A DNA stretch of 64,000 bases from contig CAILJM010000027.1 of NCBI GenBank assembly GCA_903834515.1, positions 83,036-147,035 of the forward strand, in the 5' to 3' direction. Of the stretch, positions 37,939 through 46,218 are shown piece by piece. Each line of letters opens with the position of its first letter. Position 1 is the stretch's first letter. The notes under the pieces were generated by a model that was not told the origin of the DNA, made no database searches, and saw nothing but the letters and a program-made list of their open reading frames with translations. The position numbers and the translations under genes are program-made. Origin of the DNA: an uncultured Actinomycetes bacterium. GTDB lineage: Bacteria; Actinomycetota; Actinomycetes; Nanopelagicales; Nanopelagicaceae.

Positions 37939-39177
37939 ATGTCAGAAAAGGTAACGTCTCTCGCAAGCGGTCATGAAGGAACACTGGGCGACCAAGTTCG
38001 TGGCTATGTTGGACGAGTAAAAGGCGGAGAGATGGGCTCTCTACCCGCAGTATTTGGAATCATCATCCTGACAGCGGTCTTCCAGACCCTCAGTCCTTTT
38101 TTCATCACGAAGCTCAACTTTGCAAATCTCTTTGTCCAAGCAGCCGAACTCACAATGCTCTCATCAGCTCTTGTCTTTGTCATTCTGCTCGCCGAGATTG
38201 ATCTCGCTGCTGGTGTGACTGCTGGTGTTGCCATGGCGGTATTTATTCAGCTCATCAAGGCTCAAGGCTGGCCTTGGATTCCCGCCTTAGTTGTCGCTTT
38301 TATCGTAGGCACAGCAATTGGACTGGTGATCGGATTCCTGGTCGCAAAAATTGGCGTACCTTCCTTCGTTGTTTCGCTTGCATTCTTCTTAGGCTTCCAA
38401 GGAATGCAGCTCGTCCTTCTCGGTGAGGGCGGTGTTTATCGCGTAGAAGTACCCGCTGTCCTTGCCATCATGAATAAGAATCTACCTGCCGCAGGCGGTT
38501 GGATTCTTCTCGTCGTCTCTGCACTCGCCTCACTCGCTTTGAGTATTTGGGATCGTCGTCGTCGGTCTAGCACCGGCTTGGTAAATAAGCCATTCTCGAT
38601 GATTGTCATTCGTCTTGTTGCAATAGTGATCGCTGGCTCATTTGCGGTTTACTACATGAACCTCAACCGCAGCCAAGGCAATATTCCAATCAAGGGTGTC
38701 CCAATCGTTCTTCCGATTACTATCGTCGTCCTCGCAATCGGAACATTCTTGCTCGATCGCACTCGTTTTGGCCGTCACCTTTATGCAGTGGGTGGTAACC
38801 CAGAAGCTGCGCGTCGCGCCGGTATCAAGGTCGTCAAGATTCGTATCCTCGCGTTCGTTATCTGCTCATTCCTCGCTGTTATCTCAGGGGTCTTCCATGC
38901 AAGCCGCATTGGTAGCGTTGACGGTTCCGCTGGACATACCATCGTGCTCTCGGGTGTTGCTGCCGCTGTTGTCGGCGGAGTAAGCCTCTTTGGTGGTCGT
39001 GGTCGACTGGCGCATGCAGCGATTGGTGCAGTTGTGATCTCTATGATCGATAACGGCCTTGGCCTTCTCCAGATGCCAGCTGGTATCAGTTACTTAGTGC
39101 AAGGCGGAGTTCTCCTCGCCGCTGCCACAATCGATGCCCTCGCCAGAAGGCGTAATGGCGTTGTTTCGCGCAACTAA
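37939..39177 (+). CDS. Sugar ABC transporter permease (XylH/RbsC family)
   Basis: A 412-residue membrane protein with about ten to eleven segments. VILLAEIDLAAGVTAGVAMAV, KIGVPSFVVSLAFFLGFQGM and GRHLYAVGGNPEAARRAGIKV (the EAA-like loop contacting the ATPase) are typical of monosaccharide permeases, and the length matches XylH rather than the shorter RbsC. It acts with the ATPase and binding protein upstream. Confidence 0.93.
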   Translation: MSEKVTSLASGHEGTLGDQVRGYVGRVKGGEMGSLPAVFGIIILTAVFQTLSPFFITKLNFANLFVQAAELTMLSSALVFVILLAEIDLAAGVTAGVAMAVFIQLIKAQGWPWIPALVVAFIVGTAIGLVIGFLVAKIGVPSFVVSLAFFLGFQGMQLVLLGEGGVYRVEVPAVLAIMNKNLPAAGGWILLVVSALASLALSIWDRRRRSSTGLVNKPFSMIVIRLVAIVIAGSFAVYYMNLNRSQGNIPIKGVPIVLPITIVVLAIGTFLLDRTRFGRHLYAVGGNPEAARRAGIKVVKIRILAFVICSFLAVISGVFHASRIGSVDGSAGHTIVLSGVAAAVVGGVSLFGGRGRLAHAAIGAVVISMIDNGLGLLQMPAGISYLVQGGVLLAAATIDALARRRNGVVSRN

Positions 39178-39224
39178 CTAGTTAACGCTAGTTCTACCAA
39201 GTTCCACAGGGAGTAGTGCCCATC

Positions 39225-41240
39225 ATGAAATTTACCGACGGCTTCTGGTTAGTTCGTGATGGGTACTCACTTAGACATGCAACACATGTACAACGAGCAG
39301 AGTTTGATTCCACCAGTGGAACAATTCGTGCCTTAGTCGCGCCAAGAGTCGTCGAAAATCGTGGGGCCACTCTCAACATCGGCACACTTAACGTCGCGTT
39401 AGATTCCCCTCTTGAAGGAGTCGTACGCATAAGGGTCTCTCATCACACTGGCGGGACTCCATCACTTCGATACGCGGTGAATGAATACTCCCCTTCAGTA
39501 TCCCTTGAAGAGAGTGAGGGCGAGGTCCGCTTAACCACGGGAGCTGTGACTGCAAGACTTAAGACCGGCAAGAGCTGGGGATTAGATTTTTCAGCAGCAG
39601 GTAAGGTTTTTGCAGAACAAAGTGCGAAGAGTTTGACGATCGCAGATGCTCCAGATCGTGCTCGATATATTGCGGCACAAATCTCGCTCAAGGTTGGTGA
39701 AAACGTTTATGGACTTGGTGAACGCTTCACATCTTTTATAAAAAATGGCCAGAGTATCGATATCTGGAATGCAGATGGTGGGACAAGCAGCGAGCAGGCT
39801 TATAAAAATATCCCCTTCTATTTGACGAATGAAGGTTATGGGGTCTTTGTAAACCACACTGGAAAAGTATCCTTCGAAGTAGCGAGTGAAGCGGTCGAGC
39901 GTGTTCAATTTAGCGCTGAAGGTGAAGACCTTGAGTATTTAGTAATTTATGGGCCAACACCACGTGAGATTTTAGAGAAGTACACGGCACTCACTGGAAG
40001 GGCGCCGGCACTTCCAGCCTGGAGCTTTGGACTCTGGTTGAGTACATCATTTGTTACCGATTACGACGAAAAGACCGTCTCGCAATTCATAGACGAGATG
40101 GCGCAAGAGAAGATTCCGCTCTCTGTATTCCATTTCGATTGTTTTTGGATGCGTGAATACCAATGGTGCGACTTTCAATGGGACCCTCGCACCTTTCCAG
40201 ATCCTGAGGGCATGATTGCCCGACTGAAATCAAAGGGCCTCCGAATCAGCCTATGGATAAATCCATATATTGGCCAAGCTTCACCGCTCTTCGCAGAAGC
40301 AAAAGGGTTGGGATATTTGCTCAAGAGGCCGGATGGATCTGTCTGGCAATGGGATCTTTGGCAAGCAGGTAATGCAATCGTAGATTTCACGAATCCAGAT
40401 GCTCGTGAATGGTTCAAGGCAAAACTTCGTCCACTCCTTGAAATGGGCGTTGATTGCTTCAAGACTGATTTTGGCGAGCGAATCCCAACTGATGTTACTT
40501 ATTTCAATGGCGCCAATCCCGAGCAGATGCATAATCTCTACTCTCAGATTTATAACGAGACCGTCTGGGAAGTCTTGCAAGAGACGAAGGGTAAGGATGC
40601 CATCGTCTTTGCGAGAAGTGCCGCCCCTGGCGGACAGAAGATGCCAGTTCATTGGGGCGGAGATAACACTTCATCATTCGAGTCAATGGCAGAGAGTTTG
40701 CGCGGTGGCTTGAGTCTGGCCTTAAGTGGATTTGGTTACTGGAGCCATGACATTGGCGGCTTTGAAGGTACGCCAAATCCAGCCGTTTTCAAGCGGTGGA
40801 TAGCATTCGGCTTGCTCAGTTCACACTCACGATTGCATGGAAATGAATCGGTTCGGGTGCCTTGGAGCATTGATGCGGAGTCTGTGGATGTGACACGTAG
40901 ATTCGCTACTTTAAAAGAGGAGTTACTCCCCTACATCATGAAGGTAGCTGTCGAAGAAGTGAATGCACTTGGAACGCCCATGATGCGACCAATGCTCGTT
41001 GAATTTCCGGAAGATCGCACCGCTTGGTTCCTCGATCAGCAATATATGTTTGGTCCGGATTTGTTAGTAGCACCAGTCTTCACAGAATCTGGTGACGTTG
41101 AGTTCTATTTGCCACAGGGCACGTGGACTAACTTCTTCAGCAAGGAGCGGGTAGAGGGGGGCCGTTGGCTAAAGGAGCGCCACGGTTTTGATTCATTACC
41201 TCTATATATTCGCGAGGATTTCAAGTACCTTACTCTTTAA
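39225..41240 (+). CDS. yicI: Alpha-xylosidase (GH31, YicI-like)
   Basis: It removes alpha-linked xylose from xyloglucan oligosaccharides or isoprimeverose. From the ATG at 39225 the N terminus MKFTDGFWLVRDGY aligns with YicI (an upstream GTG at 39216 is less likely). The nucleophile D415 is in CFKTDFGERIPTD and the acid/base D480 in HWGGDNTSSFESMAESLRGG, almost the positions of E. coli YicI. The 671-residue length is short compared with 772 in YicI, so the C-terminal beta-domains are reduced. No signal peptide is present, so it acts on imported oligosaccharides. It ends in a 10-bp repeat array that includes the stop codon. Confidence 0.94.
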   Translation: MKFTDGFWLVRDGYSLRHATHVQRAEFDSTSGTIRALVAPRVVENRGATLNIGTLNVALDSPLEGVVRIRVSHHTGGTPSLRYAVNEYSPSVSLEESEGEVRLTTGAVTARLKTGKSWGLDFSAAGKVFAEQSAKSLTIADAPDRARYIAAQISLKVGENVYGLGERFTSFIKNGQSIDIWNADGGTSSEQAYKNIPFYLTNEGYGVFVNHTGKVSFEVASEAVERVQFSAEGEDLEYLVIYGPTPREILEKYTALTGRAPALPAWSFGLWLSTSFVTDYDEKTVSQFIDEMAQEKIPLSVFHFDCFWMREYQWCDFQWDPRTFPDPEGMIARLKSKGLRISLWINPYIGQASPLFAEAKGLGYLLKRPDGSVWQWDLWQAGNAIVDFTNPDAREWFKAKLRPLLEMGVDCFKTDFGERIPTDVTYFNGANPEQMHNLYSQIYNETVWEVLQETKGKDAIVFARSAAPGGQKMPVHWGGDNTSSFESMAESLRGGLSLALSGFGYWSHDIGGFEGTPNPAVFKRWIAFGLLSSHSRLHGNESVRVPWSIDAESVDVTRRFATLKEELLPYIMKVAVEEVNALGTPMMRPMLVEFPEDRTAWFLDQQYMFGPDLLVAPVFTESGDVEFYLPQGTWTNFFSKERVEGGRWLKERHGFDSLPLYIREDFKYLTL

Positions 41241-41310
41241 ACCTTATTAAAACTTATTAAAACTTATTAAAACTTATTAAAACTTATTAAAACTTATTAA
41301 AACTCATGAA
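41231..41310. repeat. 10-bp tandem repeat AACTTATTAA across the yicI stop codon
   Basis: Five perfect units AACTTATTAA (41251-41300) are flanked by variants ACCTTATTAA (41241-41250) and AACTCATGAA (41301-41310). The last 10 bp of yicI (TACTCTTTAA, with the TAA stop) aligns as a seventh, diverged unit. A-tracts recur every 10 bp, in phase with the helix, which predicts bent DNA between yicI and the tRNA gene. Confidence 0.95.
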
Positions 41311-41327
41311 AACAGGGTACGTGATAC

Positions 41328-41409
41328 TGGTGCGGAAGGTGGGACTTGAACCCACACGCCGAAGCACAGGTTCCTAAGACCTGCGTGTCTGCCATTTCAC
41401 CACTCCCGC
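41328..41409 (-). tRNA. tRNA-Leu (anticodon UAG)
   Basis: The minus strand reads GCGGGAGTGGTGAAATGGCA... with acceptor stem GCGGGAG/CTTCCGC, anticodon loop CTTAGGA (anticodon TAG), a variable arm typical of the long class, the TTCAAGTCC T-loop, discriminator A and an encoded CCA (41330-41328). The UAG anticodon reads CUA and, by wobble, CUN leucine codons. It lies between yicI and the GH3 gene. Confidence 0.95.
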
Positions 41410-41517
41410 CGGGATCAGTAGCCCTAGGTTAGAGCAAAAGGGTCCAGGTAACAAAACCAATGTTTCTCAATATTTGTCCGCGATCGTTCACCAACACGCA
41501 TGTAAGGGAATAGCTCA

Positions 41518-43893
41518 ATGAATCTACAGAATGCATCTCTTGAGGATCGACCTTGGCTCGACAGATCAAAAGATACCGCCGCACGGCTTGGTCTTCTGAT
41601 GACCGAGATGACTCTGGAGGAGAAGATCGGACAGCTCGGAAGTGTCTGGCTCGAATTTAATCTCCCTCGCGAAGATGACACCGAAGAAGAGCATCCCGTA
41701 GATAACGTACCGGTCTTTGCGGAGGTTGCGCAGCCCCTCTCTTGGGAGGCTGCGACCAAGAATGGTCTGGGGCAATTCACAAGAGTATTCGGCACTCTTC
41801 CCATCGCAGCTGCTGATGGTGCGCGGAAGTTAATCGAGCTTCAACGACGTCTGACCACAGAGACAAGATTGGGGATCCCCGCTCTTGCTCATGAGGAATG
41901 TCTCACCGGTTTTACAACTATGGGTGCAACTTCGTTTCCAACACCCCTGGGAATGGCTGCAACTTTTGATCCCTCCATTATCGAGGCAGCCACGAGAATT
42001 ATCGGTCGCGATATGAAGTCGCTCGGAATCCATCAGGGCCTCTCCCCGGTACTTGATGTAGTTCGGGATTACCGTTGGGGTCGAGTAGAAGAAACCTTTG
42101 GTGAAGATCCATATCTTGCAGGCATCTGCGCAACAGCATATGTGCGTGGATTGGAATCCCAAGGCATCGTCTCAACGCTCAAGCATTTCTTTGGCCACTC
42201 AGCTTCAAAGGCAGCACGAAACCATGGCCCGGTATCTATGGGCTGGCGCGAACTTTACGATTTCATGTTACCTCCCTTTGAGATGGCTATCCGCGAAGGT
42301 AAGGCTCGGTCGGTTATGAACTCCTACACCGATATTGACGGACTTCCCGCAGCAGCTGACCCAAAAATATTTACTGAAATTCTGCGCGACGAGCTCCAAT
42401 TCACGGGTACGGTCGTCTCAGATTACTGGGCGATCAGTTTCTTAGAAATTATGCATCACGTGGCAGGTAATGCGGGTGACGCTGGTGCACTCTCTCTCAT
42501 TGCTGGAATCGATGTCGAATTACCGGCTACTCGGTGCTACGGTGATCAACTCATCGAACTCGTTAAAAATGGCTCGCTCTCTGAGGAATATGTGGACCGC
42601 GCACTTATTCGTGTATTGAGTCAAAAGTTTGAACTGGGACTCCTTGATCAAGATTGGACTCCAGAAAAGGATGTCACAGCAAACCTCAGTTCAGTTGACT
42701 TGGATACACCGGAGAATAGAAGCGTCGCGCTTGAGGCTGCCCGACGCGGCGTGATTCTGCTTGAAAATAGCGGCAATCTTCTCCCGATCGAACCAGGAAA
42801 TAATCACTATAAGAAGATTGCAATAGTAGGTCCGTGTGGCGACGACGGTGGAGCCTTCTTGGGTTGCTATTCGTTTTCGAATCACGTCATGGCCATGACA
42901 CCAGGTCTCGGATTGGGTATTGAAGTTCCATCAATCTATAGCGCGATCGCTTCCGCATTTCCTAACTCTGAAGTGACAACTCATGCCGCAGTGCCTGTGA
43001 AAGAGAAAGATGAATCCGGGATTGCGCAAGCAAGAAGCGCCGTTGATCGGGCCGACCTTGCGATCGTCGTTGTCGGCGATCGCGCCGGACTCTTTGGTCG
43101 GGGCACTTCCGGGGAAGGAAACGACGTCGCAGACCTCACCCTTCCTGGATCACAAGCGGAGATGCTTGAACGCTGTTTACAATCTGACACGCCAGTCATC
43201 GTGGTCTCTGTCTCGGGGCGCCCTTATGCACTTGAGCAGGTCTCAGGTAGGGCAGTGGCGATACTGCAAGCCTTCATGCCTGGCGAGGAAGGCGGCACCG
43301 CAATTGCCGAGGTGATTACCGGCGTTACAAATCCATCTGGCCGACTCCCTGTTGAGATTCCCTCAACACCTACGGGACAACCTTCAACGTATCTTCATCC
43401 TAAATATGGGCAGCCTGGGCTTGGAATAAGCCCAGTCGATTCAATTCCGCTATTTACCTTTGGTCATGGCTTAAGTTTTACGACCTTTGAATATTCAGAT
43501 TTTTCTCTTTCTACTTCTTCAATTTCCACCGATGGCGCATTTTCGGCGACCGTTAAAGTCACAAACACCGGAAAACGTGCAGGGTCCGAAGTGGTTCAGC
43601 TCTACTTCACCGATCCTGTGGCAGAAGTGGCGCGCCCTATCATCCAACTTCTGGGTTTCCAAAAAATCGAGATCGCATCGGGTGAATCTAAGACCGTGGA
43701 ATTCAACGTCCACTCAGACCGACTTGCATATCACGGAGCGGCAGTCACGCGAATTATTGACGCAGGGCGAATCGATATTCACTGTGGACAATCATCCACT
43801 GATATCAAGGCAACTGCTCAGCTTCAAATCACTGGACCTGTTCGACAGGTACAGGCGACGAGAAAATTGATCACAGAATGCACTATCTCTTAA
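41518..43893 (+). CDS. Glycoside hydrolase family 3 protein (beta-xylosidase/beta-glucosidase)
   Basis: A 791-residue cytoplasmic enzyme without a signal peptide. The first domain (residues 1-370) has LKHFFGHSASKAARNHGP, MNSYTDIDGLPAAADPKI and GTVVSDYWAI, where D302 is the expected nucleophile. The second alpha/beta domain (about 400-620) and a C-terminal fibronectin-like domain (about 680-770) follow. Together with the alpha-xylosidase it could degrade imported xyloglucan or xylan fragments. Sequence alone does not separate beta-xylosidase from beta-glucosidase. AAGGGAA precedes the ATG. Confidence 0.93.
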   Translation: MNLQNASLEDRPWLDRSKDTAARLGLLMTEMTLEEKIGQLGSVWLEFNLPREDDTEEEHPVDNVPVFAEVAQPLSWEAATKNGLGQFTRVFGTLPIAAADGARKLIELQRRLTTETRLGIPALAHEECLTGFTTMGATSFPTPLGMAATFDPSIIEAATRIIGRDMKSLGIHQGLSPVLDVVRDYRWGRVEETFGEDPYLAGICATAYVRGLESQGIVSTLKHFFGHSASKAARNHGPVSMGWRELYDFMLPPFEMAIREGKARSVMNSYTDIDGLPAAADPKIFTEILRDELQFTGTVVSDYWAISFLEIMHHVAGNAGDAGALSLIAGIDVELPATRCYGDQLIELVKNGSLSEEYVDRALIRVLSQKFELGLLDQDWTPEKDVTANLSSVDLDTPENRSVALEAARRGVILLENSGNLLPIEPGNNHYKKIAIVGPCGDDGGAFLGCYSFSNHVMAMTPGLGLGIEVPSIYSAIASAFPNSEVTTHAAVPVKEKDESGIAQARSAVDRADLAIVVVGDRAGLFGRGTSGEGNDVADLTLPGSQAEMLERCLQSDTPVIVVSVSGRPYALEQVSGRAVAILQAFMPGEEGGTAIAEVITGVTNPSGRLPVEIPSTPTGQPSTYLHPKYGQPGLGISPVDSIPLFTFGHGLSFTTFEYSDFSLSTSSISTDGAFSATVKVTNTGKRAGSEVVQLYFTDPVAEVARPIIQLLGFQKIEIASGESKTVEFNVHSDRLAYHGAAVTRIIDAGRIDIHCGQSSTDIKATAQLQITGPVRQVQATRKLITECTIS

Positions 43894-43938
43894 CCGTCCA
43901 GCAAAGTAAGATCATCGAAACAGAACAAAGGAGAAAAG

Positions 43939-45096
43939 ATGGCGCTTAATCCAACCCCGGCCGACAAATTTACTTTCGGCCTCTGGACCGTTGGTTGGCA
44001 AGCAGCTGATCCATTTGGATCGGCGACCCGAGCTCCCCTAGATCCAGTCCGAACCGTCAATGAACTCGCAAAGCGTGGGGCGTATGGCGTTACCTTTCAT
44101 GACGACGACCTCATTCCATTTGGTGCAAATGATGCCGATCGCGATATTCAGATCGCGCGTTTTAAGAAGGCCCTTGCAGAGACTGGCATGAAAGTCCCAA
44201 TGGCGACAACAAACCTCTTCTCGCACCCAGTATTCAAAGATGGTGCCCTTACTTCAAATGACCGTGACATTCGCCGTTATGCGATACGTAAGGTGATGCG
44301 CAATATCGATTTAGCAGTAGACCTCGGTGCGGAGATATATGTCTGCTGGGGCGGCCGCGAAGGTGCCGAAACTGATGCTGGCAAAGATCCGATCGTTGCC
44401 CTTGAGCGTTATCGGGAAGGATTCAACGTCCTCGGTCAGTACGTTATTGACCAGGGCTACAACCTCAAGTTTGCGATTGAGCCAAAGCCAAATGAGCCGC
44501 GTGGAGATATCTACCTGCCAACCATTGGTCACGCTATGGCCTTCATTCAGACCCTTGATCATCCTGAGATGGTTGGTCTTAATCCAGAAGTTGGCCACGA
44601 GCAGATGGCCGGACTCAACTTTGTTCACGGAATTGCCCAAGCACTCTTCCAAGGAAAACTTTTCCATATCGACCTCAACGGTCAGCATGGTCCGAAGTTC
44701 GATCAAGATCTCGTATTCGGTCACGGCGATCTCAAGAGCGCATTCTTCTTGGTTGATCTTCTTGAGCGTTACAACTATCAAGGCCCGAAGCATTTCGACT
44801 ATAAGCCATATCGCAATGAAGATGATGCAGGGGTTTGGCAATCGGCTTCAAATAATATGCGCACTTACTTGGCCCTACGCGAACGCGCCAAGGCTTTCCG
44901 CGCCGATCCTCGAGTCATCGATGCCATGAAGGCATCTCGTCTAGATCAACAGGCAGTTCCCACTCTTGCTGCTGGCGAGACATGGCGCGACCTGGCTGAT
45001 CCAAGTTTTGACGTAGAGAACGCTGGGCTTCGTGGCTCAGGCTATGAGCTCTTGGACCAGCTTGCCATCGAACATTTGATGGGATTCTCGGCCTAA
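43939..45096 (+). CDS. xylA: Xylose isomerase
   Basis: It converts D-xylose to D-xylulose with two divalent metal ions. It has 385 residues, the short class I type of Actinobacteria. Markers are [16 protein letters not shown], the catalytic-base region [56 protein letters not shown] and [27 protein letters not shown] lies 8 nt before the ATG. It closes the pentose locus; xylulokinase is not in the window. The stop codon opens a three-unit 10-bp repeat, followed by an 11-bp hairpin. Confidence 0.97.
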   Translation: MALNPTPADKFTFGLWTVGWQAADPFGSATRAPLDPVRTVNELAKRGAYGVTFHDDDLIPFGANDADRDIQIARFKKALAETGMKVPMATTNLFSHPVFKDGALTSNDRDIRRYAIRKVMRNIDLAVDLGAEIYVCWGGREGAETDAGKDPIVALERYREGFNVLGQYVIDQGYNLKFAIEPKPNEPRGDIYLPTIGHAMAFIQTLDHPEMVGLNPEVGHEQMAGLNFVHGIAQALFQGKLFHIDLNGQHGPKFDQDLVFGHGDLKSAFFLVDLLERYNYQGPKHFDYKPYRNEDDAGVWQSASNNMRTYLALRERAKAFRADPRVIDAMKASRLDQQAVPTLAAGETWRDLADPSFDVENAGLRGSGYELLDQLAIEHLMGFSA

Positions 45097-45123
45097 ATCC
45101 GATTAAATCCGACTTAAGCCGAC
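45094..45123. repeat. 10-bp tandem repeat beginning at the xylA stop codon
   Basis: Three units TAAATCCGAT, TAAATCCGAC and TTAAGCCGAC run head to tail. The first three bases of the first unit are the xylA stop codon TAA. Confidence 0.9.
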
Positions 45124-45141
45124 TGGCCATACCATTCAGAT

Positions 45142-45175
45142 AATCTGTGCCCCTCCTACAAAAAGGGCACAGATT
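45142..45175 (+). terminator. Hairpin after xylA, possible terminator
   Basis: AATCTGTGCCC (45142-45152) pairs with GGGCACAGATT (45165-45175) over 11 bp with a 12-nt loop. No U-run follows, so termination may be inefficient or Rho-assisted. It marks the end of the pentose locus. Confidence 0.55.
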
Positions 45176-45312
45176 GCTGCTCGACTCACGCTCCATCTCC
45201 TCGAATGAACCACCAAGTTGGGTCCTGCCTCCCATAGAATTTCGACCTAGATCGTCTGGCGCATCATTGTGCTTGAAGATGGAGTTGAACTCGGACTGGA
45301 TTGAGGTTGAAG

Positions 45313-46218
45313 ATGGCTAAAAAGGGATTTCTCTCGTGGGTCGGATTTACAAGCGAGAGCGACGGTACGAAGGCACCGATTTCTCATGACGCCCAAACTC
45401 GCCTAGTTCCTACTCCCGCTAGCTCTGCAGCTCTCGATCGCATCCGTGAGCTCGAAGCACAACTCGCTGACCTTCGTTCCCGTAGGGATATAACCGCACT
45501 CACTCGTGAAGAGTTTGAGATTCTTGCAACCGAAACGGCATTGAACCTCGTTAAGACGGCGCAACACCGTGAAAAGAGCGCATCAAACCAGGCAGCAAAA
45601 GTTTTGGCAGATAGTTCGCGCATCGCTCAAGAAGCAATGGAGTCGGCGCAAGCAAAGGCAAAAACCATTATTGATACCGCAGAGAGCCGTGGTCGTAAAT
45701 TGTTATCTGCGGCCGAATCCGAGGGTGGCGAGATTAAAGTATCGGCTGAAAAAACTGCACGCTCCATGGTTGAGCGTGCAAAGAGAGAGGCGGCCGAACT
45801 TGAAGCGGCAACTTCTCGAGAGGTCGAATCAATGCTCTTGGCTAAGAAGCGGGAAGCAAATGCAATCACCTCTTCAGCAAAGCATGAAGCCGAAGCGCTC
45901 GTTGCAGAAGCAGCCCAGAGCGTAAGTGAATATCGAAATTGGCTGACCTCTGTTGTGGCTGAAACAGAGCGCCTTTACAAGGTTCAGACTCAGTCGCTTG
46001 CATCTGCACAACAGGCAATCGAGCAGTCACGCCAACGGCTTGGAAGTGCATTTGAAAAACTTTCAAACCTCACTGTTGATATTGCGAATAGCCTTGGAGA
46101 AGGTGCTCCATCAGCAATACCCGAGAGCCCACGCCCAAAGAAGGCAGCGGCGCCTCGAAAGAGCGCACCCGCAAAAAATTCCACTAAGAAGGTTGCAAAA
46201 AAGAGCCCACGCCGTTAA
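45313..46218 (+). CDS. Long coiled-coil protein with basic tail, DivIVA-like in outline
   Basis: A 301-residue soluble protein from the ATG at 45313 (MAKKGFLSWVGF; GAGG upstream). Residues 45-250 are nearly continuous coiled coil rich in Ala, Glu, Lys and Arg (for example LEAQLADLRSRRD and AESRGRKLLSAAESEG). The tail after residue 270 is Lys/Ala/Pro-rich (PKKAAAPRKSAPAKN), like an H1-type DNA- or membrane-binding tail. Such architecture occurs in actinobacterial polar-growth scaffold proteins (Wag31/DivIVA, Scy). No DivIVA N-terminal signature is clear, so the name is by analogy only. A 13-codon upstream ORF overlaps its start. The acyltransferase gene begins immediately after its stop. Confidence 0.65.
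   Translation: MAKKGFLSWVGFTSESDGTKAPISHDAQTRLVPTPASSAALDRIRELEAQLADLRSRRDITALTREEFEILATETALNLVKTAQHREKSASNQAAKVLADSSRIAQEAMESAQAKAKTIIDTAESRGRKLLSAAESEGGEIKVSAEKTARSMVERAKREAAELEAATSREVESMLLAKKREANAITSSAKHEAEALVAEAAQSVSEYRNWLTSVVAETERLYKVQTQSLASAQQAIEQSRQRLGSAFEKLSNLTVDIANSLGEGAPSAIPESPRPKKAAAPRKSAPAKNSTKKVAKKSPRR

Noticed and set aside
44311..44929. Open frames of 176 and 200 codons overlapping xylA on other frames
   Set aside because: They lie wholly within the well-supported xylA gene and show no domain or ribosome-binding site.
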